Shown here in pieces: positions 10,540 to 19,722 of a stretch of 64,000 nucleotides of DNA (positions are counted from its first letter, which is position 1; every line of letters begins with the position of its first letter). The DNA lies in NCBI RefSeq assembly GCF_007752345.1, contig NZ_CP036299.1:4250001-4314000 (forward strand), given 5' to 3'. The notes under the pieces are model-generated. The model saw nothing but the letters and a program-made list of their open reading frames with translations, was not told the origin of the DNA and searched no databases. This DNA is from Planctopirus ephydatiae (lineage in GTDB: Bacteria > Planctomycetota > Planctomycetia > Planctomycetales > Planctomycetaceae). Position numbers and translations under genes: made by a program.

Positions 10540-10635
10540 GTAGGGTCCGCTGTGCGGACCGTGTTGGAAATCACCAAAGGGCAAAAGGCGTCGGTGGCAA
10601 TCGTCAATGAATCTGGTCCGCACAGCGGACCCTAC
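10540..10635. repeat. Nested palindromic repeat unit (21-bp inverted arms)
   Basis: Two perfect 21-bp arms in inverted orientation (10540-10560 and 10615-10635) flank 54 bases. Each arm is itself a hairpin, GGTCCGC-TGT-GCGGACC. The right arm ends 7 bases before the stop codon of the phosphofructokinase gene on the minus strand. This looks like a small mobile or REP/MITE-type repeat rather than a plain terminator. I believe the GGTCCGC..GCGGACC core is dispersed in planctomycete genomes, which is unverified here. Confidence 0.75.
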
Positions 10636-10642
10636 GCCTTCG

Positions 10643-11854
10643 CTACGCCTTCCCCTTCTTCGCTGCCAGCACGCTGTAAGTCGGCAATTCGCCCACCAGA
10701 GGCTTCGCATAGTCCAAAAAGGCCTTCGTCACATCAAAGCCATCTTTGGAGATAAAGTTGTCCGGCATCGGACGCTCATGATTGGCGACTTCTCCCAAAG
10801 GAATCGTACCAAAACCAATCTGGTAAGGGTCGGTCTTCTTCCCGACACGCTGCATCGTCACCATCACGCCGCTGGTTCCCGCGAGAGCCAGCCGAACAGC
10901 CTCTTTACCACAGGCATAAGCTTCATCGAGATCGAGCTTCAGCCCGCGGTCTGCCGCACACATCTGCAACGATTCCGTCACCTGGAATTCACCACGCCAG
11001 CCGAACTCATCCGAAATCATCCGGTGGAGCATCATGGCCGCACTGGTTCCGCCCATCGCACCAAACTCGACATTGTTAAACTTGTCACGAGTCTGCGAAG
11101 CACTCACCGGCTGGCCGTCGGCATCACGGATCCCTTCGCCGCAGACAATCGAAACAAACCCGTGCTTCTCTTGAGCTTTCTTCACCACATTCAAAAATGC
11201 ATCGCGAACAAAAGAACTCTCCGGGAAGAGAATCACGTGCGGTGCCGTCAGACCGTTTCCTCGGGCACATGCCGCCGCTGCTGGCAGCCAACCCGCACTG
11301 CGTCCGACCGTCTGAAACACGACAAACTGATCGACACGCTGCATGTCTTTTGCCAGAAGCCCACCCTGCAGCACACTCATGGCCACATAACGGGCTGCAC
11401 TCGGAAAGCCAGGGGTATGATCAGTGCCAAACAGATCATTATCGACCGTCTTCGGCACACCCACACCAATCATCTCATGGCCGTTTTCCCCGGCATACTT
11501 CACGACACGGTGGATCGTATCCATCGTGTCGTTACCGCCAATCATGAAGTAATAGCGGATATTGTACTTTTTCAGCTGCTTAAGCACTGCCGGAAAATGC
11601 TCATCCTTCAGCTTCAGGCGGCTCGAACCGAGTGCCGAACCTGGGGTTCCCCGCAATCCCTTTAAGACTGCCGCGTCTTCATTGGAAAAATCAACGAGGT
11701 GGTCACCGAGAACACCTTCAATGCCAAACCGCATGCCAAACACACGCTGAATGGGCTTACTCTTCCGGGCTGTCTCCAGCACCCCCAGAAGCGATGTATT
11801 AATGACAGATGTCGGCCCACCCGATTGTCCAATCAGTGCATTGCCTGCGAGCAT
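10643..11854 (-). CDS. pfp: 6-phosphofructokinase, pyrophosphate-dependent type
   Basis: This 403-residue PFK family protein shows NALIGQSGGPTSVINTSL at the phosphate-donor site, IGGNDTMDT (residues 105-113) and PKTVDND (134-140). The lysine of PKTVDND and the Asp at the fourth position of GGND mark the pyrophosphate-using form; ATP enzymes have GGDG and GTIDND. It would phosphorylate fructose-6-phosphate with PPi, reversibly, in glycolysis. The first Asp of the usual GGDD is Asn here. A GGAA element precedes the ATG. The nearby enolase and SIS gene fit central sugar metabolism. Confidence 0.88.
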   Translation of the reverse strand: MLAGNALIGQSGGPTSVINTSLLGVLETARKSKPIQRVFGMRFGIEGVLGDHLVDFSNEDAAVLKGLRGTPGSALGSSRLKLKDEHFPAVLKQLKKYNIRYYFMIGGNDTMDTIHRVVKYAGENGHEMIGVGVPKTVDNDLFGTDHTPGFPSAARYVAMSVLQGGLLAKDMQRVDQFVVFQTVGRSAGWLPAAAACARGNGLTAPHVILFPESSFVRDAFLNVVKKAQEKHGFVSIVCGEGIRDADGQPVSASQTRDKFNNVEFGAMGGTSAAMMLHRMISDEFGWRGEFQVTESLQMCAADRGLKLDLDEAYACGKEAVRLALAGTSGVMVTMQRVGKKTDPYQIGFGTIPLGEVANHERPMPDNFISKDGFDVTKAFLDYAKPLVGELPTYSVLAAKKGKA

Positions 11855-11918
11855 TTCGTTCCAAACCTTCCAGAAACTTCGTTAAGACCTTGAATTCAGA
11901 CCCATCAATTCGATGCGA

Positions 11919-12689
11919 TCATCGCGTTGACTTGGCGACCCACTCCAGCATCTGCCGGAAAAACTGCGAATAGAGATTTCCCACTTCGATCGCTCCGGCT
12001 CCCGGAGCCTGTGACGTCACACGCTCGTCGCCCCAATCCACCAGTCCACCCACCCAGTGAGGTGCTACATCACTGGCAAATGCAGCCACTCGCCCAGCGC
12101 CTGCTTCTCCCACCACCAGGAGTGGGTGATGATCTGCGTGTTCCCAAGTGGTTTTCCCATGCTCGATACTGAAGGTCGGTCGCCAGACCCGGGCCATCAG
12201 CAATGTTTGAGCCTTGGCTTTAGCCGTGATCCGATTGAGTCCCCCAATGGTCGGCGGACGATCTTCCCAAGGAAGATTCTGCAGAATCGGATGAGATACA
12301 CTTTTGATCGCTGCCGGAATTGCCAACGTCGGCTGGTCAAAGTTGATCCGGTCATCAGCAGATTTGATGTCCACCGGCAAGACTTCAGCCAATAAGGTCT
12401 GGTCCCAGTTCCCACCCAGACCATGGTAGCTTTCCCAGCCACCCAGCATCACCAATCCACAGCCCGCCTTGACCATCATGACCAGTTGATCGATGGCCTG
12501 TGCGGTCATTCGTTCTGCAGGATAATCACTCAGAATGACCAGATCTTGCTTTGCCAGCAGTTCACCAACATCCAGCCCGACATGACTGGGGATATAGTCA
12601 AACTCCCATTGCCACGAGGTCATCAGGCCCGCCAGATAACCAGCCGCCGTCTCCAGCGAAGTGTCGCCGCAGTAAAGGACTCTGGTCAC
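11919..12689 (-). CDS. Glutamine amidotransferase-like (GATase1_like) protein
   Basis: The 256-residue protein resembles the GATase1_like family (PF07090 type): MTRVLYCGDTSLETAAGYL, then DLVILSDYPAERM, CGLVMLGGWESYHGLGGNW and AGRVAAFASDVAPHWVGG. The fold is flavodoxin-like, with no canonical Cys-His-Glu amidotransferase triad evident in the usual place. Start is GTG with GAGGAG 9 bases upstream. Function is not known to me; relatives in planctomycetes are annotated only as cytoplasmic or ThuA-like proteins. It lies 64 bases upstream of the phosphofructokinase gene on the same strand. Confidence 0.7.
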   Translation of the reverse strand: MTRVLYCGDTSLETAAGYLAGLMTSWQWEFDYIPSHVGLDVGELLAKQDLVILSDYPAERMTAQAIDQLVMMVKAGCGLVMLGGWESYHGLGGNWDQTLLAEVLPVDIKSADDRINFDQPTLAIPAAIKSVSHPILQNLPWEDRPPTIGGLNRITAKAKAQTLLMARVWRPTFSIEHGKTTWEHADHHPLLVVGEAGAGRVAAFASDVAPHWVGGLVDWGDERVTSQAPGAGAIEVGNLYSQFFRQMLEWVAKSTR

Positions 12690-13154
12690 TGGCTATTACT
12701 CCTCATCTCAACAGGGCCGGTATCGATCATGTGGAAAACTTGACCACAGCAAACTGCCAATGCGACTGCACTTTTTGAACTACGCCGAAGTCTAATTCAC
12801 CAGAGCCGCACATCGCAACCAATCAATCGCACAAGGTCTATCAGTATGACTTTTCGCACAGGGAGTCTTCCAGATATCATGCCCAGGGAGACGTCTTTCC
12901 CACTCTTTCGCTCGTCATTTTTCCTGAGTTCTCGATTCCGGTCAAAATGACCCCAGTTCTCCAAGTGGCCGATATGTTCCAGGAAAAAGAATCCATGAAT
13001 TGAGCCGGGATTCTTCCAATCATCAGCATGATCCCCCAGGAAATTCCTGACCCCTGCACCATTGAACTACACAAGTTCAGCAGAACTGGAGTAGAACTGT
13101 AACGACAGAATCCAGAGAGTCTCCCCGTGGATCTTCTTCGAGTTCGGAGTTGGT
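12690..13154. other. Divergent intergenic region upstream of asnB
   Basis: It holds the promoters of two divergent genes. No RNA gene, repeat or small gene could be supported. A minus-strand frame across 12877-13383 overlaps asnB and has no coding character. Confidence 0.6.
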
Positions 13155-15068
13155 ATGTGTGGTGTCGTTGGTTTTTACGCTCCTCAGGCCCCAATGCCAC
13201 TCCATGAGGCAGAGCATGTTCTCCGCCAGATGACCAACCGCCTCGAGCATCGCGGCCCTGATGACTCCGGTTGCTGGATCGATGCGCAATCAGGCATTGC
13301 ACTCGGTCAGACTCGACTGGCCATTGTCGATCTTTCACCACTTGGCCACCAACCGATGGATTCTGCCAATGGCGAATGGACAATCATCTTCAACGGAGAA
13401 ATCTATAACTTTCACACACTCCGCCAGGAACTGGCCTCACTCGGTGTCACCTTCAAAGGCCATTCCGATACCGAAGTGCTCGTCGAAGGATTCAACATCT
13501 GGGGGGTTCGCCCCACCATCGAAAAATGCGTCGGCATGTTTGCCATCGCCGCTTGGAACCATCGCGAGCGGGAACTCACTCTCGTCCGTGATCGACTGGG
13601 AAAAAAGCCCCTCTACTATGGCTTTATCGGTCAAACGTGGTTCTTTGCATCCGAACTCAAAGCTCTGCACCCTCACCCCCGCTTTGAACCAAGGCTCAAC
13701 CGAAATGCCATTCCTCTCTACCTGAGGCATAACTACATCCCCGGCCCCTATTCCATCTACGAACACATCTGGAAACTCCAGCCGGGGACCATCCTCACCA
13801 TCAATGCCCACGGCCAATCCACAGGCCCGCAGACTTATTGGAGCATGCGCAAAGATGCCTCTGCCAAAGGTCTGGCCAATCCCTTCCAGGGAACCTTCGA
13901 AGAAGCCCTCCAGCAACTGGAAAATCTGCTCGAAAACGCCATCGAACTACGCATGATTGCCGATGTCCCCCTCGGTTCTTTTCTCTCTGGCGGCATCGAT
14001 TCATCCCTCGTCACCGCTTTGATGCAGAAGGTGTCGTCCAAACCTGTCCGCACTTTCTCGATTGGTTTTGAAGACCCGGCCTACGACGAAGCCCCCTTTG
14101 CCAAAGCGATCGCCCAGCACTTAAAAACTGATCACGTCGAGCATATTGTCTCGGGCCGTGAAGCCCTGGATGTCATCCCGCTCCTCCCGGAGATGTTCGA
14201 CGAACCATTTGCCGATTCATCACAAATCCCAACCTACCTCGTCTCAAAGCTCGCCAGACAATCAGTGACCGTGGCACTTTCAGGTGATGGTGGCGATGAG
14301 TTCTTTTGTGGTTACCGCCGCTATTTCCAAACCCAGCAGATTGCCAGCATACTGCAGCGAATTCCTGGTCCCGCCAGGTCAATGGCTGCCAAACTCTGCC
14401 AATGGGCGGTCCCTTTGGCAAAAACGGTTTCGCTTCAATGGCAAAAACGTTTCAGCCACGCCAGCCATTTGTTCTCCCATGCAGAGAGCGACGATCTTTA
14501 CCTGTCGCATATGCAGTATTGGACTGAGCAATCTCCCGGCACAGTCGGCATTCCCTGGAGCAGCACCGAATTCATGAATCGTGAGACCTGGCTGGCATCA
14601 CCTCATGCCGAAGAGCGCTGGATGGATCTCGATTCTCGCACATACCTGCCCGACGACATCCTCACAAAAGTCGATCGAACCAGTATGGCAGTGGCACTCG
14701 AAACACGGGCCCCGCTCATTGATCATCGCGTCATCGAGTTCGCCTGGTCATTACCTCTCGATTTCAAGCGTCAAGCCAATAGTGGCAAGATCCCTCTCAA
14801 GCGAATTCTCAACAAATATGTCCCGGCAGAACTCTTCGAACGCCCCAAGAAGGGTTTCGGTGTGCCGATGGAACGCTGGCTTTGCGAAGACCTTCGCGAT
14901 TGGGCCGAAGACCTGCTCTCGGAACACAGCCTGAACGCCACCGGTTTCTACAACACTCCTCTCATCAGGCAGCGCTGGCACGCTCATACCCACGGCCAAC
15001 CGGTCTGGAATTACCATCTCTGGGGAGTGCTGATGTTGCAGGCGTGGCTCAGAACCTGGCCACATTGA
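13155..15068 (+). CDS. asnB: Asparagine synthetase (glutamine-hydrolysing)
   Basis: This is a 637-residue AsnB-type enzyme. The N-terminus MCGVVGFYAPQ gives the catalytic Cys2 of the class II glutaminase domain (about residues 2-215), with RLAIVDLSPLGHQP and IFNGEIYNF. The synthetase domain starts near residue 245 with the ATP-PP loop FLSGGIDSSLV and continues through SIGFEDPAYDE and VALSGDGGDEFFCGY. It makes Asn from Asp with glutamine as nitrogen donor and ATP. GGAG precedes the ATG. AsnB-like proteins in exopolysaccharide loci can have other amide products, but no such locus is adjacent here. Confidence 0.92.
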   Translation: MCGVVGFYAPQAPMPLHEAEHVLRQMTNRLEHRGPDDSGCWIDAQSGIALGQTRLAIVDLSPLGHQPMDSANGEWTIIFNGEIYNFHTLRQELASLGVTFKGHSDTEVLVEGFNIWGVRPTIEKCVGMFAIAAWNHRERELTLVRDRLGKKPLYYGFIGQTWFFASELKALHPHPRFEPRLNRNAIPLYLRHNYIPGPYSIYEHIWKLQPGTILTINAHGQSTGPQTYWSMRKDASAKGLANPFQGTFEEALQQLENLLENAIELRMIADVPLGSFLSGGIDSSLVTALMQKVSSKPVRTFSIGFEDPAYDEAPFAKAIAQHLKTDHVEHIVSGREALDVIPLLPEMFDEPFADSSQIPTYLVSKLARQSVTVALSGDGGDEFFCGYRRYFQTQQIASILQRIPGPARSMAAKLCQWAVPLAKTVSLQWQKRFSHASHLFSHAESDDLYLSHMQYWTEQSPGTVGIPWSSTEFMNRETWLASPHAEERWMDLDSRTYLPDDILTKVDRTSMAVALETRAPLIDHRVIEFAWSLPLDFKRQANSGKIPLKRILNKYVPAELFERPKKGFGVPMERWLCEDLRDWAEDLLSEHSLNATGFYNTPLIRQRWHAHTHGQPVWNYHLWGVLMLQAWLRTWPH

Positions 15069-15077
15069 ACGGGATTC

Positions 15078-15096
15078 GATTTTAGACTGTAAAATC
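15078..15096. terminator. AT-rich inverted repeat between convergent genes
   Basis: GATTTTA and TAAAATC flank GACTG in the 36-base gap between the stops of asnB and the ECF sigma gene. It is a weak 7-bp stem with A/T arms that could act bidirectionally; its strength is doubtful. Confidence 0.3.
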
Positions 15097-15104
15097 AGCC
15101 CGGA

Positions 15105-15698
15105 TCACGTCGAGGCCACTCGATGACGCATCCGCTCAAGAGCACGGGAAAGAATCGGCCCAATCGAGTTCAGCGGAATCCCCACCTGGCGGCTGATCTC
15201 CTGATAGCTGCTTCCCTCCATGTGGTACTTACGCACCACTTCGGCATCCCGAGCCGGCAGCCCACTCAGGATCTTCTCAATGACTTCCTGGTGCTCAATC
15301 CGTCGTACTTCGGTTGGTGCCACCGGTTCGATGACATCGGTACCCTGCCCGGAGTTCAAATGATTCGAACGCACATGCCCGAATGCTTCGGACATCCGCC
15401 GTTTGATCATTTCACGCACCACAACCCGGCGAGCCACCACAACCAGATACGCTGCGAGAGAAGCTTTCCCTCGAAACCGCTTCAATACAGCAAAATCATT
15501 CTCAGTGATCGCAATCAGCACATCTGAGCAGAGATCCTCCACATCAGAGTTCTGCAGCGGAATGCTTCGCGCCTGGGACGAATGATGAATCACATGGGTA
15601 AACAGTGGCAAAAAACGGTCAACAAACTCCCTCCACGCGCCGGCTTCCCGGCGGAGGCAGCGATTGATCAGATCTCGATCAGTGTCCGTAAGTGCCAC
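15105..15698 (-). CDS. ECF-type RNA polymerase sigma factor
   Basis: The protein has 197 residues. Region 2 covers about 20-100 (DVEDLCSDVLIAITENDF, FRGKASLAAYLVVVARR) and region 4 about 135-195 (LPARDAEVVRKYHMEGSS, YQEISRQVGIPLNSIG), with a helix-turn-helix for -35 recognition. No anti-sigma gene is adjacent. Start is GTG with AGGG 7 bases upstream. It is convergent with asnB and divergent from the ferredoxin gene, with a palindrome in the shared upstream region that may be regulatory. The regulon is unknown. Confidence 0.88.
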   Translation of the reverse strand: MALTDTDRDLINRCLRREAGAWREFVDRFLPLFTHVIHHSSQARSIPLQNSDVEDLCSDVLIAITENDFAVLKRFRGKASLAAYLVVVARRVVVREMIKRRMSEAFGHVRSNHLNSGQGTDVIEPVAPTEVRRIEHQEVIEKILSGLPARDAEVVRKYHMEGSSYQEISRQVGIPLNSIGPILSRALERMRHRVAST

Positions 15699-16310
15699 GA
15701 TTCTGCCCTGCCAATCACGAAAAGTTACGGCTATTCATACTTAAGCTGCCAGTACACTCTTCGTCTGCGACTCGCTCACTGGTTCCATTCCCTCATGAAT
15801 TGGTCACATACCTGTCACCAACAGAATTCAGAATTGTTCCGGAGCCTCAAAGACGCAACACCAGTGGTTCAACCACAACATGAACATTTAGTCAGATCGG
15901 CAATTCCCGCCTGCCTGTCGACTTGTTTCTGATACGAATTACCAGACGAGGCAGATCAATCTCACAGTAAATCTTTTCGACAGATTCACTCACCTCTATC
16001 CAAAGTTATATGGCAATGACCCAACTCTGGCAAGAAATATGTTCATGCGAACATATCGAACCAGAAAACTAGTCTCTTTGTCTGAAGGAAAAACATCTCA
16101 GCTTCGGGGGATGATTTCTTTCACCTGACCGGGACGTCCTTGACGATTATTTGGGTGGCAACTAACATCATCTAACAACCTGAATAACTCTGCAATGTGT
16201 TGTCAGCAGATAAGTTATGCGAGACTCACACTCTCCGGCCATCATTGTGCCGGTAACCACTCTCTCCGCGGAATGAATTGACTCTTTCCGCTTAATTGCA
16301 AAGGGATCTT
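15699..16310. other. Divergent intergenic region, sigma factor to ferredoxin
   Basis: No gene or RNA was recognised in this 612-base AT-rich stretch. The one clear element is the palindrome at 16037-16056. Confidence 0.6.
16037..16056. promoter_or_regulatory. Palindrome, possible operator
   Basis: ATATGTTC and GAACATAT flank ATGC, a perfect 8-bp inverted repeat in the region between the divergent sigma-factor and ferredoxin genes. The GTTC-n4-GAAC core resembles repressor half-sites but is the reverse of the Gram-positive LexA box. The cognate regulator is unknown. Confidence 0.35.
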
Positions 16311-16595
16311 ATGACTCACGTTGTGGCGGAACCCTGCTTCAACTGCAAATACACCGATTGTGTTGTTGTTTGCCCCGTCGAATGTTTCAAAGAAGGCGAA
16401 TCGATGCTCTTCATTCACCCCGAAGAGTGCATCGACTGCGAAGCCTGTGTCCCCGAGTGCCCCCCGCAGGCCATCTTCCACGAAGACAACCTTCCAGCCC
16501 AATGGGCAGACTATTTAAAGCTCAACGCCGAAATGTCGGAACAGTGTCCTCCCATCACCGAAAAGAAAGAACCTCTCGGCCCACCAATCGGCTGA
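16311..16595 (+). CDS. fdxA: Seven-iron ferredoxin
   Basis: The protein has 94 residues. [18 protein letters not shown] supplies the C-x2-C-x4-C-x3-CP arrangement of the FdxA/Azotobacter FdI type (3Fe-4S site), and [16 protein letters not shown] supplies the 4Fe-4S ligands. It is a cytoplasmic low-potential electron carrier. The C-terminal extension after residue 60 is typical of the family. ATG 16311 follows AAGGGA at 4-base spacing, so the five upstream codons are rejected. It is transcribed alone: a long upstream region and a strong terminator 85 bases after the stop. Confidence 0.93.
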   Translation: MTHVVAEPCFNCKYTDCVVVCPVECFKEGESMLFIHPEECIDCEACVPECPPQAIFHEDNLPAQWADYLKLNAEMSEQCPPITEKKEPLGPPIG

Positions 16596-16680
16596 TTCCT
16601 AACCTCTCGTTGGCATACCAGTCTGGCATCCCAGTCCCGGTTGATGTCCCGATCACGTAGAATCCGTTGCAAAGTTTCCT

Positions 16681-16711
16681 CCCCGGTCCATCAGACCGGG
16701 GTTTTTCTTTT
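16681..16711 (+). terminator. Rho-independent terminator after ferredoxin
   Basis: CCCCGGTC and GACCGGGG form an 8-bp GC-rich perfect stem around CATCA, followed directly by TTTTTCTTTT. This is a textbook intrinsic terminator. Confidence 0.92.
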
Positions 16712-16863
16712 CAGTAATCAATTCCATTCCACCTTCGACTGGACGGAAAAACTCTTTTGGTTTACACACCTGCCCCGGCAAGCAAACCTTGGTCTCATCT
16801 CGTCGTCAGGATGGAATTCCTGCAGACAGACTCAGGCAGAAGCTCGACCAGCAGGATTGGCAC

Positions 16864-17700
16864 ATGACTGCCACAAACTCGGCTCAGGCAATTTCGACCA
16901 ATCAAAATTCCACAGCCACTGTTTACTATCGACTCCTCGGCAATCTGTGGAGAGCTCCCGGCCGGTTCTTCCGCTCAGCCAGTCGCTGGTTCTCCGGTGC
17001 CTACGAATGGGAAAGCCGGGCTGCTTACGATCTTGCCCAGTGGTTTCCCTCTCAGGATCAGGCGATTCTGAGCAGCATCTGTGGAACAGGACATCGCACC
17101 ATCGACCGCATGATGGCCTGGCTTGCTGCCCAGGCACCACCTACAGGTTGCCTCGTTGATATTGGCTCTCAGGGGACATACTCGGCGGCCTGGATGGCCA
17201 TGGGCGCCATGCGACATCCCTCACCCCTAACCGTCGTTTCGATTGGAGAAGAAATCGATCGTGTCTGGCAGGTCTTTGCCCGTCAGGCCGAATCCGCACA
17301 CCTGCAATCCATTGTCGATCAGACTTTCAGTGATGTCTATTCGCCTGCCGTTGCACCACTCAGCAACTCGTTATCTTCTCCCTCACCAATCCCTGTCTCC
17401 AGAATTCTTGATCGATTGCGACTGCAGAACATTCACCCACTTGCAGCCTGCTCCAGCTTTCGCGATCCCATTTCGATGCTCTCCATTCACTCATCGCGGA
17501 GCGGTCATGAATTGATGACATTGCTGCATAAATTTGTGCCGCATGTTGCCCCGTCCGGTTGGATCGCCTGGACTGGCATCCAGGGCAAACGTGGTTTACG
17601 ACGGCAGGCACTCATTCATCAGGAAATGGCAGCTCATAAAGACTGTACCCACGTCATCACCATTCGCTCACTCATCCTCTACCGTCGTCAGGCTAACTGA
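16864..17700 (+). CDS. Unknown protein with a methyltransferase-like pattern
   Basis: The 278 residues show no signal peptide or membrane helix. GCLVDIGSQGTYSAAWMAMGA followed by LTVVSIGEEIDRVW is reminiscent of the glycine-rich and second-strand motifs of class I SAM methyltransferases. LSIHSSRSGHELMTLLHKF and VAPSGWIAWTGIQG resemble the family-24 methyltransferase C-terminal half. The resemblance is weak and no catalytic assignment is made. ATG 16864 has AGGA 7 bases upstream; an earlier TTG at 16789 was rejected. Confidence 0.55.
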   Translation: MTATNSAQAISTNQNSTATVYYRLLGNLWRAPGRFFRSASRWFSGAYEWESRAAYDLAQWFPSQDQAILSSICGTGHRTIDRMMAWLAAQAPPTGCLVDIGSQGTYSAAWMAMGAMRHPSPLTVVSIGEEIDRVWQVFARQAESAHLQSIVDQTFSDVYSPAVAPLSNSLSSPSPIPVSRILDRLRLQNIHPLAACSSFRDPISMLSIHSSRSGHELMTLLHKFVPHVAPSGWIAWTGIQGKRGLRRQALIHQEMAAHKDCTHVITIRSLILYRRQAN

Positions 17701-17924
17701 CCTTCTCCATCATTCCTGCCTTCACCACTTTCCTGAGTTCATCGCTTTGAAGTGATTTTTTGATTCAAGGCGTTCTCTCCGGCACATCCGCAAGTCTTTT
17801 CGGTGGCGGCCAAACACCATTCATCTTGAGGCAATACGCCACTTTCGCTACACCTCGCCTGAAGTCACCGGCCATTTCTGCCGGTTTCCGTGTCGACCAC
17901 TCGACATTTGAGGCAGGATGCCCT

Positions 17925-19664
17925 ATGCAGAATTCTTCACCAACAGCGTCATGCGTTTCGTCAGGAAATGGAATCAGGCCTTTCGATTTCCTTCGTCTGA
18001 CTTTTTTGATCGCGACCCTCTCCCTGTGTACTTTATCTCAGGGAATTGCCGCCGACCGAACATTCCCTTACATCGCCACCATCGATGTCGATGCCGAACC
18101 CGTGCGCAGTGGCCCCGGCCCGCGGTACGACGTCACCAGCGATCTTCCCCGCGGCTCTCAAGTGACCGTCCATCGACACGATCCCGGTGGCTGGGTCATG
18201 ATTGCACCACCTCCGGGCAGCTTCAGTTGGATTGCCGCTGAAGATATCGAACTGGATCCCGCCGATGCCGCACGTCTCAACGAAGCTCAACCTGTCTCAG
18301 GAAAAGTCTCGGCCCGCACCGCCCTGGTATATGTGGGGAGCGAACTGAATCTTTCCCGGCAAGTCGTCCAGCGTCGTCTGACCACAGGTGACAACGTCCA
18401 GATACTGGGCGAGGCCATGCTCCCCGCCGGCAATCGTGCTCTGCGGTACTTCAAAATCTCGCCACCTACGCACGAATACCGCTGGATTACTGCCCGCGCA
18501 CTTCGACCAGAAACCGATCGACCAATATCACAGGGAAGTCCATCCGGCCCTTCTTCCAGCACCACGGCCAGTGCCTCCAACATGACGGGCGCTTCCTCGA
18601 CATCGGCATCCACTCCTGCCAATCCTTTTTCACTCGAGATTCCGCCATTATCGAGTGAGATATCATCAACAGAGGCCATTGATTCGGTGCCGCTGGCATC
18701 CACCAGCACCAGCCGCGAAGAGTCTGCAGCTCCACCAGCGTTTCCTGTCGCTTCGGCTGTAGAACCTGCCCCTCTTCCAGAAATTTCCCGAGCAGAAGTC
18801 ACTCCCCGCACTCGTCGCGAACACCTCAGCCAGATCGACCAGCAACTCCGGACAATGGTGACACAAACTCCGGATCGCTGGGATCTCACCAGAATCGAAC
18901 AGCAGTACCGGCAACTCGCTGCCGACACGACAGACGAAACATTCCAGTATGTTGTCGATCAGCGAATTCACAGTCTCTCTCGATATCAGAAGATCTACAG
19001 CGACTATCAGGACTTCGATCGCATTTTCCGTGAGGCACGCGAGAAAGACGCGGCCCTTCAGGCACAAGCGGCTGTCAATCGGGCAGCACTCCAACAATCT
19101 CCAAACACCCCGCCACTCCGCAATGCTCCACCAGGAAATGCTTACCCTCAGCCCATCGCACAGCAACCGCCCCGGCAGTTGGCTGCCTCTTCTCCTCTCC
19201 CTGCACCAGCAAATTCAATGGTGCCTCCCGGCAGCGCCATTCAACCTGTGAATCATCAGGTGCCTGCAAATCCGCAAGCCACGAGTCCTCAAGCGACCAG
19301 TGCCATCACCCCGGCAAATGCACAAAACATGACCGTTTCAGTCCCTATCCGGGCCACAGCCAGGCCCGCCTCCCAGGGGGCTTCCATTCCCAATTTCGAT
19401 GGAGCAGGTGTACTCAAGAAAGTTCAGCCACGCCCCATCGACTTTCCTCCACTCGCAATTACCACGACCGATGGCAAACTGCTCGCCTACGTCGAAGCTT
19501 CCGATGAACTCATGATTCAACTCGCAGATCAGATTGGTAAGCCGGTTGGTCTCAAAGGAGTTCGAGCTTTTGAAGATCGATTTTCCACCGATGTGATCAA
19601 GGCTCAGTCCTGGCAGCCTGTCATTCTGCAGAATGCCCCGCTCGCTGGCTCTCCGAGGCGCTAA
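17925..19664 (+). CDS. Secreted SH3-domain protein with Pro/Gln-rich linker
   Basis: The 579-residue protein has an N-terminal signal peptide (LRLTFLIATLSLCTLSQGIA, cut before ADRTF). A bacterial SH3 domain follows at about residues 45-110 (VDAEPVRSGPGPRYDVTSD, LPRGSQVTVHR, GWVMIAPPPGSFSWI), with a second, weaker SH3-like unit after it. The middle has a helical charged stretch (RREHLSQIDQQLRTMVTQ), then a long Pro/Gln/Ala-rich region. SH3b domains often bind peptidoglycan or peptides in the cell envelope. It lies 58 bases upstream of the MreB-like gene and may belong to the same transcription unit. ATG 17925 was chosen over TTG 17760. Confidence 0.75.
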   Translation: MQNSSPTASCVSSGNGIRPFDFLRLTFLIATLSLCTLSQGIAADRTFPYIATIDVDAEPVRSGPGPRYDVTSDLPRGSQVTVHRHDPGGWVMIAPPPGSFSWIAAEDIELDPADAARLNEAQPVSGKVSARTALVYVGSELNLSRQVVQRRLTTGDNVQILGEAMLPAGNRALRYFKISPPTHEYRWITARALRPETDRPISQGSPSGPSSSTTASASNMTGASSTSASTPANPFSLEIPPLSSEISSTEAIDSVPLASTSTSREESAAPPAFPVASAVEPAPLPEISRAEVTPRTRREHLSQIDQQLRTMVTQTPDRWDLTRIEQQYRQLAADTTDETFQYVVDQRIHSLSRYQKIYSDYQDFDRIFREAREKDAALQAQAAVNRAALQQSPNTPPLRNAPPGNAYPQPIAQQPPRQLAASSPLPAPANSMVPPGSAIQPVNHQVPANPQATSPQATSAITPANAQNMTVSVPIRATARPASQGASIPNFDGAGVLKKVQPRPIDFPPLAITTTDGKLLAYVEASDELMIQLADQIGKPVGLKGVRAFEDRFSTDVIKAQSWQPVILQNAPLAGSPRR

Positions 19665-19722
19665 CACACGCACGTCACCAAACGGTTTCCGTCAACCTCT
19701 GATATCGTTCGCAAAGTAAATC

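Noticed and set aside
10607-11665. 352-residue plus-strand frame
   Set aside because: Antisense to the phosphofructokinase gene; His/Arg/Thr-rich product without recognisable domains or start signal.
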